Of a DNA stretch of 5,335 nucleotides, positions 1 through 4,919 are shown piece after piece. Under the pieces are notes generated by a model, which was not told the origin of the DNA, searched no databases, and was given only the letters and a program-made list of their open reading frames with translations. Position numbers and translations under genes: made by a program. The DNA is from Campylobacteraceae bacterium (GTDB lineage: Bacteria > Campylobacterota > Campylobacteria > Campylobacterales > Sulfurospirillaceae), in contig JALUMJ010000147.1 in assembly GCA_027040375.1 (NCBI GenBank), positions 1 through 5,335 of the forward strand, in the 5' to 3' direction. Within the stretch, counting starts at the first letter, position 1. The number at the start of each line of letters is the position of its first letter.

Positions 1-804
1 GCGACAAAAGACAGCCTCATATCGGCTTATTCACAAAAAGGAAAGAGCGGTAAAACATTTGGCTTTCATAAAACCATGGATATAGCAGGAGAGCTTAGCG
101 GAAGCATCATCGCTTTTAGTGCTTTATACTTTCTTGGACAAAATGCAAGGGTCTTTAACGCTCTTTTTGCTTGGACTCTGTTACCAGGAATTTTTGCTGT
201 GATTATCGTCATCTTTTTTGTACAAGACGCTCCAAAAAAGCCACAAACTACTGCAACTAAATTGGATTTGAAAGAAGATATCTCTTTGTTTCCTGTATTA
301 TTTCTTTTTTTTGTATTTACATTTTTTATATTTAATGACTCTTTTTATCTCATAAAAGCAAAAGAGGCGGGATATAGACTGGAGTATATACCACTTTTGA
401 TGATACTTCTCAATCTCACTCAAACTCTGCTTAGTTACTTTTTTGGTTTAAAAGTGGATAAAATCGGAGCAAAAAAAGTTCTTTTCATCTCTTTTTTATT
501 TGGCATAGCATCTATCCTGTCGCTATATTTGAATTTTATAATTTTAGGTTTTATACTCTTGGGTATTTTTATGGTTTCAAGCGTAAATTCCATAAGAGCA
601 TATATCTCAAAGAATGCTAAAAACAGAGGAAGTGTTTATGGTCTCTTTTATGGAGGAGTCGCCATAAGCGGTGCACTAGGAGCTATTTTTACAGGACTGA
701 TATGGAACTATTTTGGAGAAAATATAGCCGTAATCATTTCGCTCATAGCTCTTGTAATTATAGGGTTTATATTCGTTTTCACCCAAATTTATAAAAAAAC
801 TTAA
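1..804 (+). CDS. Major facilitator superfamily transporter, C-terminal part (5' end outside window)
   Basis: The frame is open from base 1 to the TAA at 802-804, giving 267 visible residues. The ATG at 76 is internal, because homologous residues precede it. Residues 4-27 (DSLISAY...GKTFGFHKTMD) resemble the cytoplasmic loop common in MFS carriers, with a form like 'D-LI-...-RG-FGFHRAMD'. About eight hydrophobic segments follow (roughly 28-45, 54-73, 96-116, 127-148, 158-176, 177-196, 214-235, 241-262), which fits TM5-TM12 of a 12-TM protein. Residues 149-159 (GLKVDKIGAKK) are the motif-A-like loop between TM8 and TM9, and RGSVYGLFYGG (209-219) opens TM11. It is an inner-membrane secondary transporter. 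The substrate cannot be read from this fragment. Its last codons overlap the presumed U-tract of the convergent rnpB. Confidence 0.88.
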   Translation, partial: ATKDSLISAYSQKGKSGKTFGFHKTMDIAGELSGSIIAFSALYFLGQNARVFNALFAWTLLPGIFAVIIVIFFVQDAPKKPQTTATKLDLKEDISLFPVLFLFFVFTFFIFNDSFYLIKAKEAGYRLEYIPLLMILLNLTQTLLSYFFGLKVDKIGAKKVLFISFLFGIASILSLYLNFIILGFILLGIFMVSSVNSIRAYISKNAKNRGSVYGLFYGGVAISGALGAIFTGLIWNYFGENIAVIISLIALVIIGFIFVFTQIYKKT

Positions 805-806
805 AA
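791..806 (-). terminator. Probable U-tract ending rnpB transcription
   Basis: Directly after the P1 3' strand the - strand continues TTTTAAGTTTTTTTAT, with seven consecutive T at 793-799. The P1/P2 helices or short local structure could act as the stem. No compact local hairpin is obvious, so the termination mechanism is inferred. The tract overlaps the last codons (Tyr-Lys-Lys-Thr-stop) of the convergent transporter gene. Confidence 0.45.
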
Positions 807-991
807 GGTACGACTATAAGCCGGGTTCTGTCGCGAGTGATTATTTATCTACTTGCTATCTTACGATAACACTCTAGCGAATGGTCAAAATATGAAGCGA
901 AACCAATCCATTCTTGCTGCAAGTTGGGTTTACATAGCAATCTAAATTGCTTTAGACTCTGGTGGGCTCTTACCCCGCCGTTTCACTTTTA

Positions 992-1021
992 CCTGCCTAT
1001 ACCTTAAAAGATATGGGCAGG
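992..1021 (-). repeat. P12 hairpin of RNase P RNA, sharing sequence with P3
   Basis: On the - strand, CCTGCCCATATC pairs with GGTATAGGCAGG across a 6-nt loop: 12 positions with one C-A mismatch and one G-T wobble. It follows the conserved AGTGCAACAGAGAG block, as P12 does in E. coli. The 13-mer TTGCCTGCCCATA (RNA sense) occurs both here (1012-1024) and at the start of P3 (1166-1178). Confidence 0.85.
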
Positions 1022-1107
1022 CAACCTACTCTCTGTTGCACTTTCCCTTGGGTTACCCCAGCCGTCCGTTAGACGGAACTCTGCTTCAATGCAGCCCGGA
1101 CTTTCCT

Positions 1108-1175
1108 CCTGCCCATACTTTAGACAATCATATTATAAAACTCTAAAGAGATGGTTTGTCTAAAGTATGGGCAGG
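1108..1175 (-). repeat. 20-bp perfect inverted repeat forming P3 of RNase P RNA
   Basis: 1108-1127 and 1156-1175 are exact reverse complements (20 of 20), separated by a 28-nt AT-rich loop that holds a smaller CTCT-AA-AGAG palindrome (1141-1150). It sits where P3 belongs, between P2 and the CR I block. In E. coli the P3 arm is broken by an internal loop; here the visible stem is continuous. Its outer ten bases (CCTGCCCATA on the RNA) recur in P12. Confidence 0.9.
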
Positions 1176-1205
1176 CAATCACTCATCGTACCTTTTTAGA
1201 GCGGG

Positions 1206-1214
1206 ATTATACCA
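1206..1214 (-). promoter_or_regulatory. Extended -10 promoter of rnpB
   Basis: The - strand reads TGGTATAAT, a consensus TATAAT with the TGn extension. It ends 13 nt before the P1-defined 5' end of the RNA, so transcription would start roughly 6 nt upstream of the mature end. There is no convincing -35 box at 17 nt (ACACAT); TTAACA lies at about 20 nt. A weak or absent -35 is normal for Campylobacterota sigma-70 promoters. The element lies entirely in the 24-nt truD-rnpB gap. Confidence 0.75.
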
Positions 1215-1216
1215 TA

Positions 1217-2302
1217 TTATTTGAGTTGATGTGTTAATTCTTCTAAAATAACTGTGGCATATGAACCTTTTGGGAGAGAAAAGTGCATCTCAAACCAGCC
1301 CTGCTCTTCTTTATATTCACTTTCCGCGTCTCCCAAGAAAGCCCAAGCAAATCTTCTTGCGCCATCCATCTGATTTAGATATGGCTCAGCCTCTTTACAT
1401 ACTGCATCTTCTAACTCTTTAGCAAAATCCTCACATCTCATACTTCTTCCACCAGGCAACCATCCTGTTGGTGTTATATCTTCTTGGTCAAATCTTTGCA
1501 ATTCTGCTTCCAAATCCTCGCAAACAAAAGCTTTTCCAGCTGGGTAATGATGCATCACATCACCCTTAAAAATCTTGAAAAATCTTTTTTGTTTTTTTAA
1601 TTCTTTGACTAATTGCTTTGAAAAACCTAGCGTTTTCTCTACTTCTTTATCGCTAAATCCCTCCAACATATGTCCAATTTTAAGTCGGTTTGAAAGCCAA
1701 GCATTAAAAAGATGGCTTTGATATGCACTTATGAAAAAGTTCTTCATCTTTCTTTTTCGCTCTTTTCGTTTACCCTCTAATATCTCTTTCCCCAAGATAT
1801 AGTTATCTCCGTCTCTTCCAAACCTTTGATAACCAAAGAAATTTGGAAAGCCCTCTTTTGCTAGAGTTTTTAAAGCACTTTGCAATTTTTGAGCATCTAT
1901 TTTATTTGCTCTTTTTAATCTTATGAAAAATCTATTGCCTTTTAGATGCCCTATCCTTATCTTGTTATTATGATATGTTTTAGAGAGTATCTTTATGTTT
2001 TCGTGAGTAAAATTTTCTAGTTTTTTCTCATAACTTTTATGGACTGAGATGTATTGTTTGGTCATACCATCCTTATCTTTTAAGCCAGCATATCCAAAAT
2101 CTCTTGTTTTTGCTCCACATGCTTCACTCAAAACTTGTATCATACCCCAAGTAGTCATATCTTTTTTTCTTACATGTAAGATAAGATGCTCACCAACTCC
2201 GCTAAACTCATACAGAGGCAATTCATCTACTACAAAATCACTAGAATTTTTAGTAAAAAGTACATTTATTGGCGAATGGTTTAAATAAAATAATCGATTC
2301 AA
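1217..2302 (-). CDS. truD: tRNA pseudouridine(13) synthase TruD
   Basis: TruD isomerises U13 of tRNA-Glu to pseudouridine in the cytoplasm. The 361 residues match the usual family length (about 350). Motif II is AGLKDKDGMTKQYIS (residues 72-86); by analogy with E. coli Asp80 the catalytic aspartate is Asp76. Other family marks are FPNFFGYQRFG (152-162), ISAYQSHLFN (191-200), TGWLPG (279-284) in the inserted TRUD domain, and LPKGSYATVILEEL near the end. The start is TTG (2300-2302). It is supported by AAGGA on the - strand at 2309-2313, six nt upstream, and by homology starting immediately after it. Residues 176-188 are a very basic stretch (GKRKERKRKMK), plausible for RNA contact. The gene is divergent from the Cys-poor operon and has rnpB 24 nt downstream on the same strand, so read-through into rnpB is possible. 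Confidence 0.96.
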   Translation of the reverse strand: MNRLFYLNHSPINVLFTKNSSDFVVDELPLYEFSGVGEHLILHVRKKDMTTWGMIQVLSEACGAKTRDFGYAGLKDKDGMTKQYISVHKSYEKKLENFTHENIKILSKTYHNNKIRIGHLKGNRFFIRLKRANKIDAQKLQSALKTLAKEGFPNFFGYQRFGRDGDNYILGKEILEGKRKERKRKMKNFFISAYQSHLFNAWLSNRLKIGHMLEGFSDKEVEKTLGFSKQLVKELKKQKRFFKIFKGDVMHHYPAGKAFVCEDLEAELQRFDQEDITPTGWLPGGRSMRCEDFAKELEDAVCKEAEPYLNQMDGARRFAWAFLGDAESEYKEEQGWFEMHFSLPKGSYATVILEELTHQLK

Positions 2303-2326
2303 TTTCTATCCTTAAACTTTTGTAGC

Positions 2327-2335
2327 ATTATAGCA
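2327..2335 (-). promoter_or_regulatory. Extended -10 promoter of truD
   Basis: The - strand reads TGCTATAAT, a consensus TATAAT with the TGn extension, about 24 nt upstream of the TTG codon. The predicted start of transcription near 2320 leaves a leader of under 20 nt that carries the AAGGA site. No clear -35 is seen. It lies in the 97-nt divergent gap with the gene at 2400. Confidence 0.65.
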
Positions 2336-2399
2336 GTTTTATACTTTTTAAGCTTTTTTACAGTAAACTAATGGGAAATTATGCCAAGGAGTAAGTGTT

Positions 2400-3035
2400 A
2401 TGACATACAAGCTTAGATTGAGTGTATTTAGATTTGATGCGAAATGTGACTATCTTCCATTTTACAAAAAACATATCATCCAAATTGATGGAGATAAAAC
2501 GGTGGAGCAGTTATTGGCTGTGATAAAAGAAGAAGATGGGCTTTTTGATTATCCAACTGGAAAAAATGCAGCCATAAAGATTGGTGGCAAAAATCTTTTT
2601 ACAAATGTTAAAATTTGCGATATAGTATCAGAATTTGGAAAAGAATTAACACTTATGCCTATGAGTGAAAAGCGTGCAAAAAAAGATTTGATTGTTAATA
2701 CTGATGATTTTTACGATAGATTTGACTTAATAGATCCTTTTGTGGATTCTAGCGATAAAAAAAGATTTGATGAACTTGTCATCTATCACTATGCATCAGA
2801 TACCTACTTATATGATGATGCTTTTCAAGGTGATGCACTTTTCTTGTTTGCTTACGAGATGACAAAAAAACATTTCGCTCAAGCAGGAGATATCTTGGAT
2901 TTGATAGACAACAAAGAGACTGGTATCTGGCTACATACAAATCTATGTGGAAAAACATTTCCTACTGATTTTACCATTGAAAATAAAATAAATGAATTAA
3001 AAAGTGAAGTTTTAAAAAGAAGGGCACAAGCATGA
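2400..3035 (+). CDS. Cysteine-depleted SdhB/FrdB-like protein (function unknown)
   Basis: The 211 residues are collinear with succinate dehydrogenase/fumarate reductase iron-sulfur subunits (about 230-240 aa). LRLSVFRFDAKCDYLPFYKK (5-24) matches the N-terminal ferredoxin-fold strand of that family. AIKIGGKN (58-65) matches the 'AMNINGKN' segment, and LTLMPM...KKDLIVNTDDFYDRFDLIDPF (83-114) matches the 'L-PLP---V-KDLVVDM--FY---SIEPY' linker. HTNLCGKTFP (179-188) recalls the C-terminal 'HTIMNCTRTCP'. The cluster ligands are nearly all gone. Only Cys16, 73 and 183 exist, against about 11 in true SdhB, and the loop that should carry C-x4-C-x2-C is about four residues shorter (DYPTGKNAAIKI). A typical [2Fe-2S], [4Fe-4S] or [3Fe-4S] set cannot be bound. 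There is no signal peptide or membrane segment, so it is probably cytoplasmic. AAGGAG (2386-2391) lies 8 nt before the ATG. The gene overlaps the next by ATGA, so the two are co-translated. Homology is judged by eye; the function is unknown. Confidence 0.75.
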   Translation: MTYKLRLSVFRFDAKCDYLPFYKKHIIQIDGDKTVEQLLAVIKEEDGLFDYPTGKNAAIKIGGKNLFTNVKICDIVSEFGKELTLMPMSEKRAKKDLIVNTDDFYDRFDLIDPFVDSSDKKRFDELVIYHYASDTYLYDDAFQGDALFLFAYEMTKKHFAQAGDILDLIDNKETGIWLHTNLCGKTFPTDFTIENKINELKSEVLKRRAQA

Positions 3036-3862
3036 AAAAATATGTATTATACGATTCAATCATAGATATAAATTCAACATCCCCATTGGTAAAATCAACA
3101 AATGAACTATTTAAATTCTTAAATATAAAAGCCCCTTCGCTAAAAAATGCTCCACGAGACATCGGATGCGAATCCATAGGCTTAGATGAAAATGCCTTTC
3201 ATGATGCAAATGCAAAAATCTTAAGTTTAGCAACAGAAGCTAAAAGCGACATAGTATGCGCTGAAGATAGTTCCTTTTTATCGCTAAATTTAACACTTAC
3301 CAAACTAAAAGAAGATGAAAAATTTAAATCAGCGATGGAAGAGAAATATCAAATCAACCAAGAGATAGATATAGTTTCTCTAGCTGATTTCTTAGTCAAT
3401 GAAGTGGGAATTGCTAAAATCAAAAAAAATATCAAAAATAGCTTTGAAAAGTTTAATGCAGCTTTGTATTTAGGTTCATATCAATGTCAAGTAAAAAGAT
3501 ATAGTGATGAATCAAACTATAGAAAACTGCTTGAAACGATTGGCTTAAACCTAGTAAAATATGACTTAAAAAACCAAGTTTGCGGATACGAAATCAACGA
3601 TGTAAATAGTGCATTGTCATTTAAGATGGCTGGAAGCTTAATGCTTGATATATTTGATAATGCTGCTGATTTTGTTGTTATTAATGATGCTAGAAGTTTT
3701 GTTATGTTTGATAAGCATCAAAAAGAGTTAGAAAAAATCGTTGGAAGAGATATTGATTTAAGTGTTTTTGGTATCGCTGAGGTATTATTGCTCTCATTTG
3801 GAGTTGTAAATAAAAGCGATATCGGATTGGACAATCATTCAGTTGAGGTAAAATTAATATAA
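3032..3862 (+). CDS. Cysteine-depleted HdrB/SdhE-like (CCG-domain) protein (function unknown)
   Basis: The 276 residues follow the two-repeat layout of HdrB/SdhE/MfrE proteins, which carry two Cx(n)CCGx(n)CxxC modules. Repeat 1: YVLYDSIIDINST (4-16) sits where YxGC would be, RDIGCES (42-48) replaces CCG, and KSDIVCAEDSSF (71-82) replaces DIVxxCxxC. The linker VSLADFLVNEVGIAKIKKNI (115-134) matches the usual 'H--EFLV-DVGLEKIK-KV'. Repeat 2: ALYLGSYQCQVKR (144-156) replaces YYGCxxxR, YDLKNQVCGYE (177-187) replaces LKTECCG, ALSFKMAGSLMLDIFDNAADFVVIND (194-219) is very HdrB-like, and the final CPLC is gone (NDARSF). Only Cys46, 76, 152 and 184 remain of about ten, so the known non-cubane clusters or Zn site could not form in the usual way. 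The start overlaps the stop of the SdhB-like gene by 4 nt, with AGGG (3021-3024) as a weak ribosome site. It is probably soluble and a partner of that protein. Confidence 0.75.
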   Translation: MKKYVLYDSIIDINSTSPLVKSTNELFKFLNIKAPSLKNAPRDIGCESIGLDENAFHDANAKILSLATEAKSDIVCAEDSSFLSLNLTLTKLKEDEKFKSAMEEKYQINQEIDIVSLADFLVNEVGIAKIKKNIKNSFEKFNAALYLGSYQCQVKRYSDESNYRKLLETIGLNLVKYDLKNQVCGYEINDVNSALSFKMAGSLMLDIFDNAADFVVINDARSFVMFDKHQKELEKIVGRDIDLSVFGIAEVLLLSFGVVNKSDIGLDNHSVEVKLI

Positions 3863-3889
3863 ATAAGACAAATTTAATCCTAATTATAT

Positions 3890-3895
3890 TATAAT
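3890..3895 (+). promoter_or_regulatory. -10 box of the superoxide reductase gene, inside a 6-1-6 palindrome
   Basis: TATAAT lies 31 nt before the ATG at 3927, predicting a leader of about 25 nt that contains AAAAGGA (3914-3920). The hexamer is the right half of ATTATA-T-TATAAT (3883-3895), a perfect 6-1-6 inverted repeat. Fur/PerR-family operators have a similar AT-rich 7-1-7 form, but AT-rich DNA gives such palindromes by chance, so an operator role is only a suggestion. Confidence 0.6.
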
Positions 3896-3926
3896 GACCT
3901 TTTAAAATTAACCAAAAGGAAAAAAT

Positions 3927-4316
3927 ATGCCAAAGATTAATCGTTATGTCGATATAGACACAGTTGAAAGAGAATCTAAAAAAGATTATATAGATAGACA
4001 CTCACCATTTGTTCATTGCAGCGACAATGCAAAAAGTGGAGAAGTTTTTAGCGTTACTGTAAAAGTTGGAAATGAATATACTCATCCAGATGATTTTGAC
4101 CACTACATCGCAAATGTAGCTTTATACAATGGTGAAACTCTTTTAGGAAGAGCTGACTATGTCGCTGGAACACTTGGCGGACAAGGTGCAAAAGGACATG
4201 TAGAGGTAACTTTTAACATAGTGCCAACAACAAAAAAACTAAATCTTGTAGCTCAAGCATACTGTACAAAACACGGTGTTTGGGAATCAACTCCAGTAGT
4301 TGTAACTGTCTCATAA
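3927..4316 (+). CDS. Superoxide reductase, class II (neelaredoxin/desulfoferrodoxin family)
   Basis: The enzyme reduces superoxide to hydrogen peroxide at a mononuclear Fe(His)4(Cys) site without making oxygen, and is cytoplasmic. At 129 residues it matches the single-domain class; there is no N-terminal desulforedoxin Cys4 domain. Expected iron ligands are visible: His25 (RHSPFV), His53 (YTHP), His59 (DHYIANVALY), and Cys113 and His116 (YCTKHGVWES). The family's usual Glu-Lys before the first His ('EKHxP') is Asp23-Arg24 here, so the active-site lysine is replaced by arginine. Residues 80-91 form a Gly-rich loop (GTLGGQGAKGH). The ATG is supported by AAAAGGA six nt upstream. It has its own promoter and is followed by a hairpin and two sulfur-importer genes. 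The electron donor, usually rubredoxin, is not in the window. Confidence 0.93.
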   Translation: MPKINRYVDIDTVERESKKDYIDRHSPFVHCSDNAKSGEVFSVTVKVGNEYTHPDDFDHYIANVALYNGETLLGRADYVAGTLGGQGAKGHVEVTFNIVPTTKKLNLVAQAYCTKHGVWESTPVVVTVS

Positions 4317-4323
4317 ATCTCAC

Positions 4324-4352
4324 TTTGAAGCTTCTCTTAGGGAAGCTTCAAA
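4324..4352 (+). terminator. Hairpin after the superoxide reductase gene, possible weak terminator
   Basis: TTTGAAGCTTC (4324-4334) and GAAGCTTCAAA (4342-4352) pair perfectly over 11 bp. A T-G and a C-G pair can extend this inwards, leaving a 3-nt loop. It begins 8 nt after the stop codon. The following bases (ATCTAACTACAATTTTATT) are T-rich only at a distance, so it could stabilise the 3' end or only partly terminate. Confidence 0.5.
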
Positions 4353-4359
4353 ATCTAAC

Positions 4360-4365
4360 TACAAT
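4360..4365 (+). promoter_or_regulatory. Possible -10 box for the YeeE/YedE pair
   Basis: TACAAT lies 29 nt before the ATG at 4395, immediately after the hairpin, and would give a leader of about 23 nt with the AAGGA site at 4384-4388. No -35 is clear. The match is one base off consensus in AT-rich sequence, so it is tentative. Confidence 0.4.
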
Positions 4366-4394
4366 TTTATTTTATTAACTAAGAAGGAATTTTT

Positions 4395-4907
4395 ATGAAT
4401 CAAAAAGATGGATATTGGCATCCGCTAGTAGCCGGTGTGATTTTGGGCATTGTTCTGTTTATCAGCTTTATGGTAGCGGGTCAAGGCATGGGTGCAAGTG
4501 GCGCATTTTCAAGAATTGCTGCTCAATTGGCTTTTTTGCAGGACTCAACATTTGCAGACAATTCCTATGCATCCAAATATTTATTTAAAGGAAATGCTTT
4601 GGCAAATTGGACAGTCGTTGAAGTATTTGGCATCTTTTTAGGTGGATATATAAGCGCTATGTTTGCAGGAAGAATCAAACAAGGCATAGATAGAGGCGAT
4701 GGATATCCTGCGTATAAAAGATTGATTTGGTCATTTGTAGGTGGATTTATAATGGCAGGTTCTACAAGACTAGCGCGAGGTTGTACCAGTGGTCAAGCAC
4801 TAGATGGTGCTGCTACTTTTAGTGCTGGTACTTGGATATTTATGTTTGCTGCTTTTGGCACAGGATTTATGCTTGCCCCACTGTTTAAAAAACAGTGGAA
4901 TATGTAA
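4395..4907 (+). CDS. YeeE/YedE-family half-transporter, first subunit (RGCTSGQ type)
   Basis: This is an inner-membrane protein of the YeeE/YedE (DUF395) sulfur-transport family, whose characterised member TsuA imports thiosulfate through conserved cysteines. The 170 residues hold about four hydrophobic segments (roughly 11-31, 73-93, 110-130, 145-165). The signature is STRLARGCTSGQALDG (123-138), with Cys130 as the presumed substrate-contact residue; GASGAFSR (33-40) is a second family motif. At about half the length of TsuA-type proteins it should need the following gene for a complete pore, as in two-gene PmpA/PmpB-like systems. AAGGA (4384-4388) is 6 nt before the ATG. The downstream partner starts 12 nt after the stop. 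The exact substrate (thiosulfate, other sulfane sulfur or selenium compound) cannot be told from sequence. Confidence 0.88.
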   Translation: MNQKDGYWHPLVAGVILGIVLFISFMVAGQGMGASGAFSRIAAQLAFLQDSTFADNSYASKYLFKGNALANWTVVEVFGIFLGGYISAMFAGRIKQGIDRGDGYPAYKRLIWSFVGGFIMAGSTRLARGCTSGQALDGAATFSAGTWIFMFAAFGTGFMLAPLFKKQWNM

Positions 4908-4919
4908 GAAGGAGTAGAT

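Larger units (their letters stand above)
807..1192 (-). ncRNA. rnpB: RNase P RNA, bacterial class A
   Basis: This is the catalytic RNA of RNase P, which cuts the 5' leader from precursor tRNAs together with protein RnpA. Read on the - strand it starts GGTACGATGAGTGATT and ends AATCACTC...TCGTACC. The ends pair as P1 (807-813 with 1186-1192), and GAGTGATT/AATCACTC pair as P2. Conserved regions are plain: GGAGGAAAGTCCGGGC (CR I/P4, 1094-1109), AGTGCAACAGAGAG just before P12, GGTAAGAGCCCACC, and ACAGAACCCGGCTTAT (CR V, 816-831). A GGTT on the - strand at 901-904 lies where L15 binds the tRNA CCA end. A TATC-GTAA-GATA tetraloop hairpin near the 3' end fits P18. The length of about 386 nt matches the class. 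The P13/P14 area looks reduced to short stems. P3 is an unusually long perfect stem (separate entry). The exact ends are set from the P1 pairing. Confidence 0.96.

Noticed and set aside
76..804. A complete transporter starting at ATG 76
   Set aside because: The frame is open to base 1 and the residues before the ATG belong to a conserved MFS loop; a start here would also remove TM1-TM4.
992..1178. Repeated CCTGCCCATA units as a CRISPR or mobile element
   Set aside because: They fall exactly on the P3 and P12 helices of RNase P RNA, with no regular spacing and no other copies in the window.
2049..2288. A 79-codon + strand open frame
   Set aside because: It lies antisense inside the conserved truD N-terminal region and has no family resemblance.
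2359..2369. -10 box for the SdhB-like gene (TACAGT or TAAACT)
   Set aside because: Both are weak matches in AT-rich sequence with no supporting element; a promoter must lie in this divergent gap but I cannot place it.
2971..3177. A 68-codon - strand open frame
   Set aside because: It is antisense to the junction of two well-supported genes; its hydrophobic tail comes from complementing Lys/Asn-rich codons.
2400..3862. Annotating the pair as a working succinate dehydrogenase iron-sulfur subunit plus heterodisulfide reductase subunit B
   Set aside because: The overall similarity invites it, but only 3 and 4 cysteines remain, so the clusters needed for electron transfer cannot be bound in the known way.
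2400..3862. Pseudogene pair
   Set aside because: Both frames are intact, have ribosome sites, overlap by ATGA and keep conserved flanking motifs; substitutions are concentrated at the ligand positions.
3702..4001. A 99-codon - strand open frame
   Set aside because: It is antisense to the HdrB-like gene end, the superoxide reductase promoter and that gene's start; no motif is recognisable.
3927..4316. SoxY/SoxZ-type sulfur carrier, considered because of the nearby sulfur transporter genes
   Set aside because: There is no export signal and no C-terminal GGCGG-type swinging arm; the His/Cys pattern ending YCTKHGVWES is that of superoxide reductase.
4324..4352. A strong Rho-independent terminator
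   Set aside because: The stem is good, but no immediate T-run follows on either strand, so it is listed only as a possible weak terminator.
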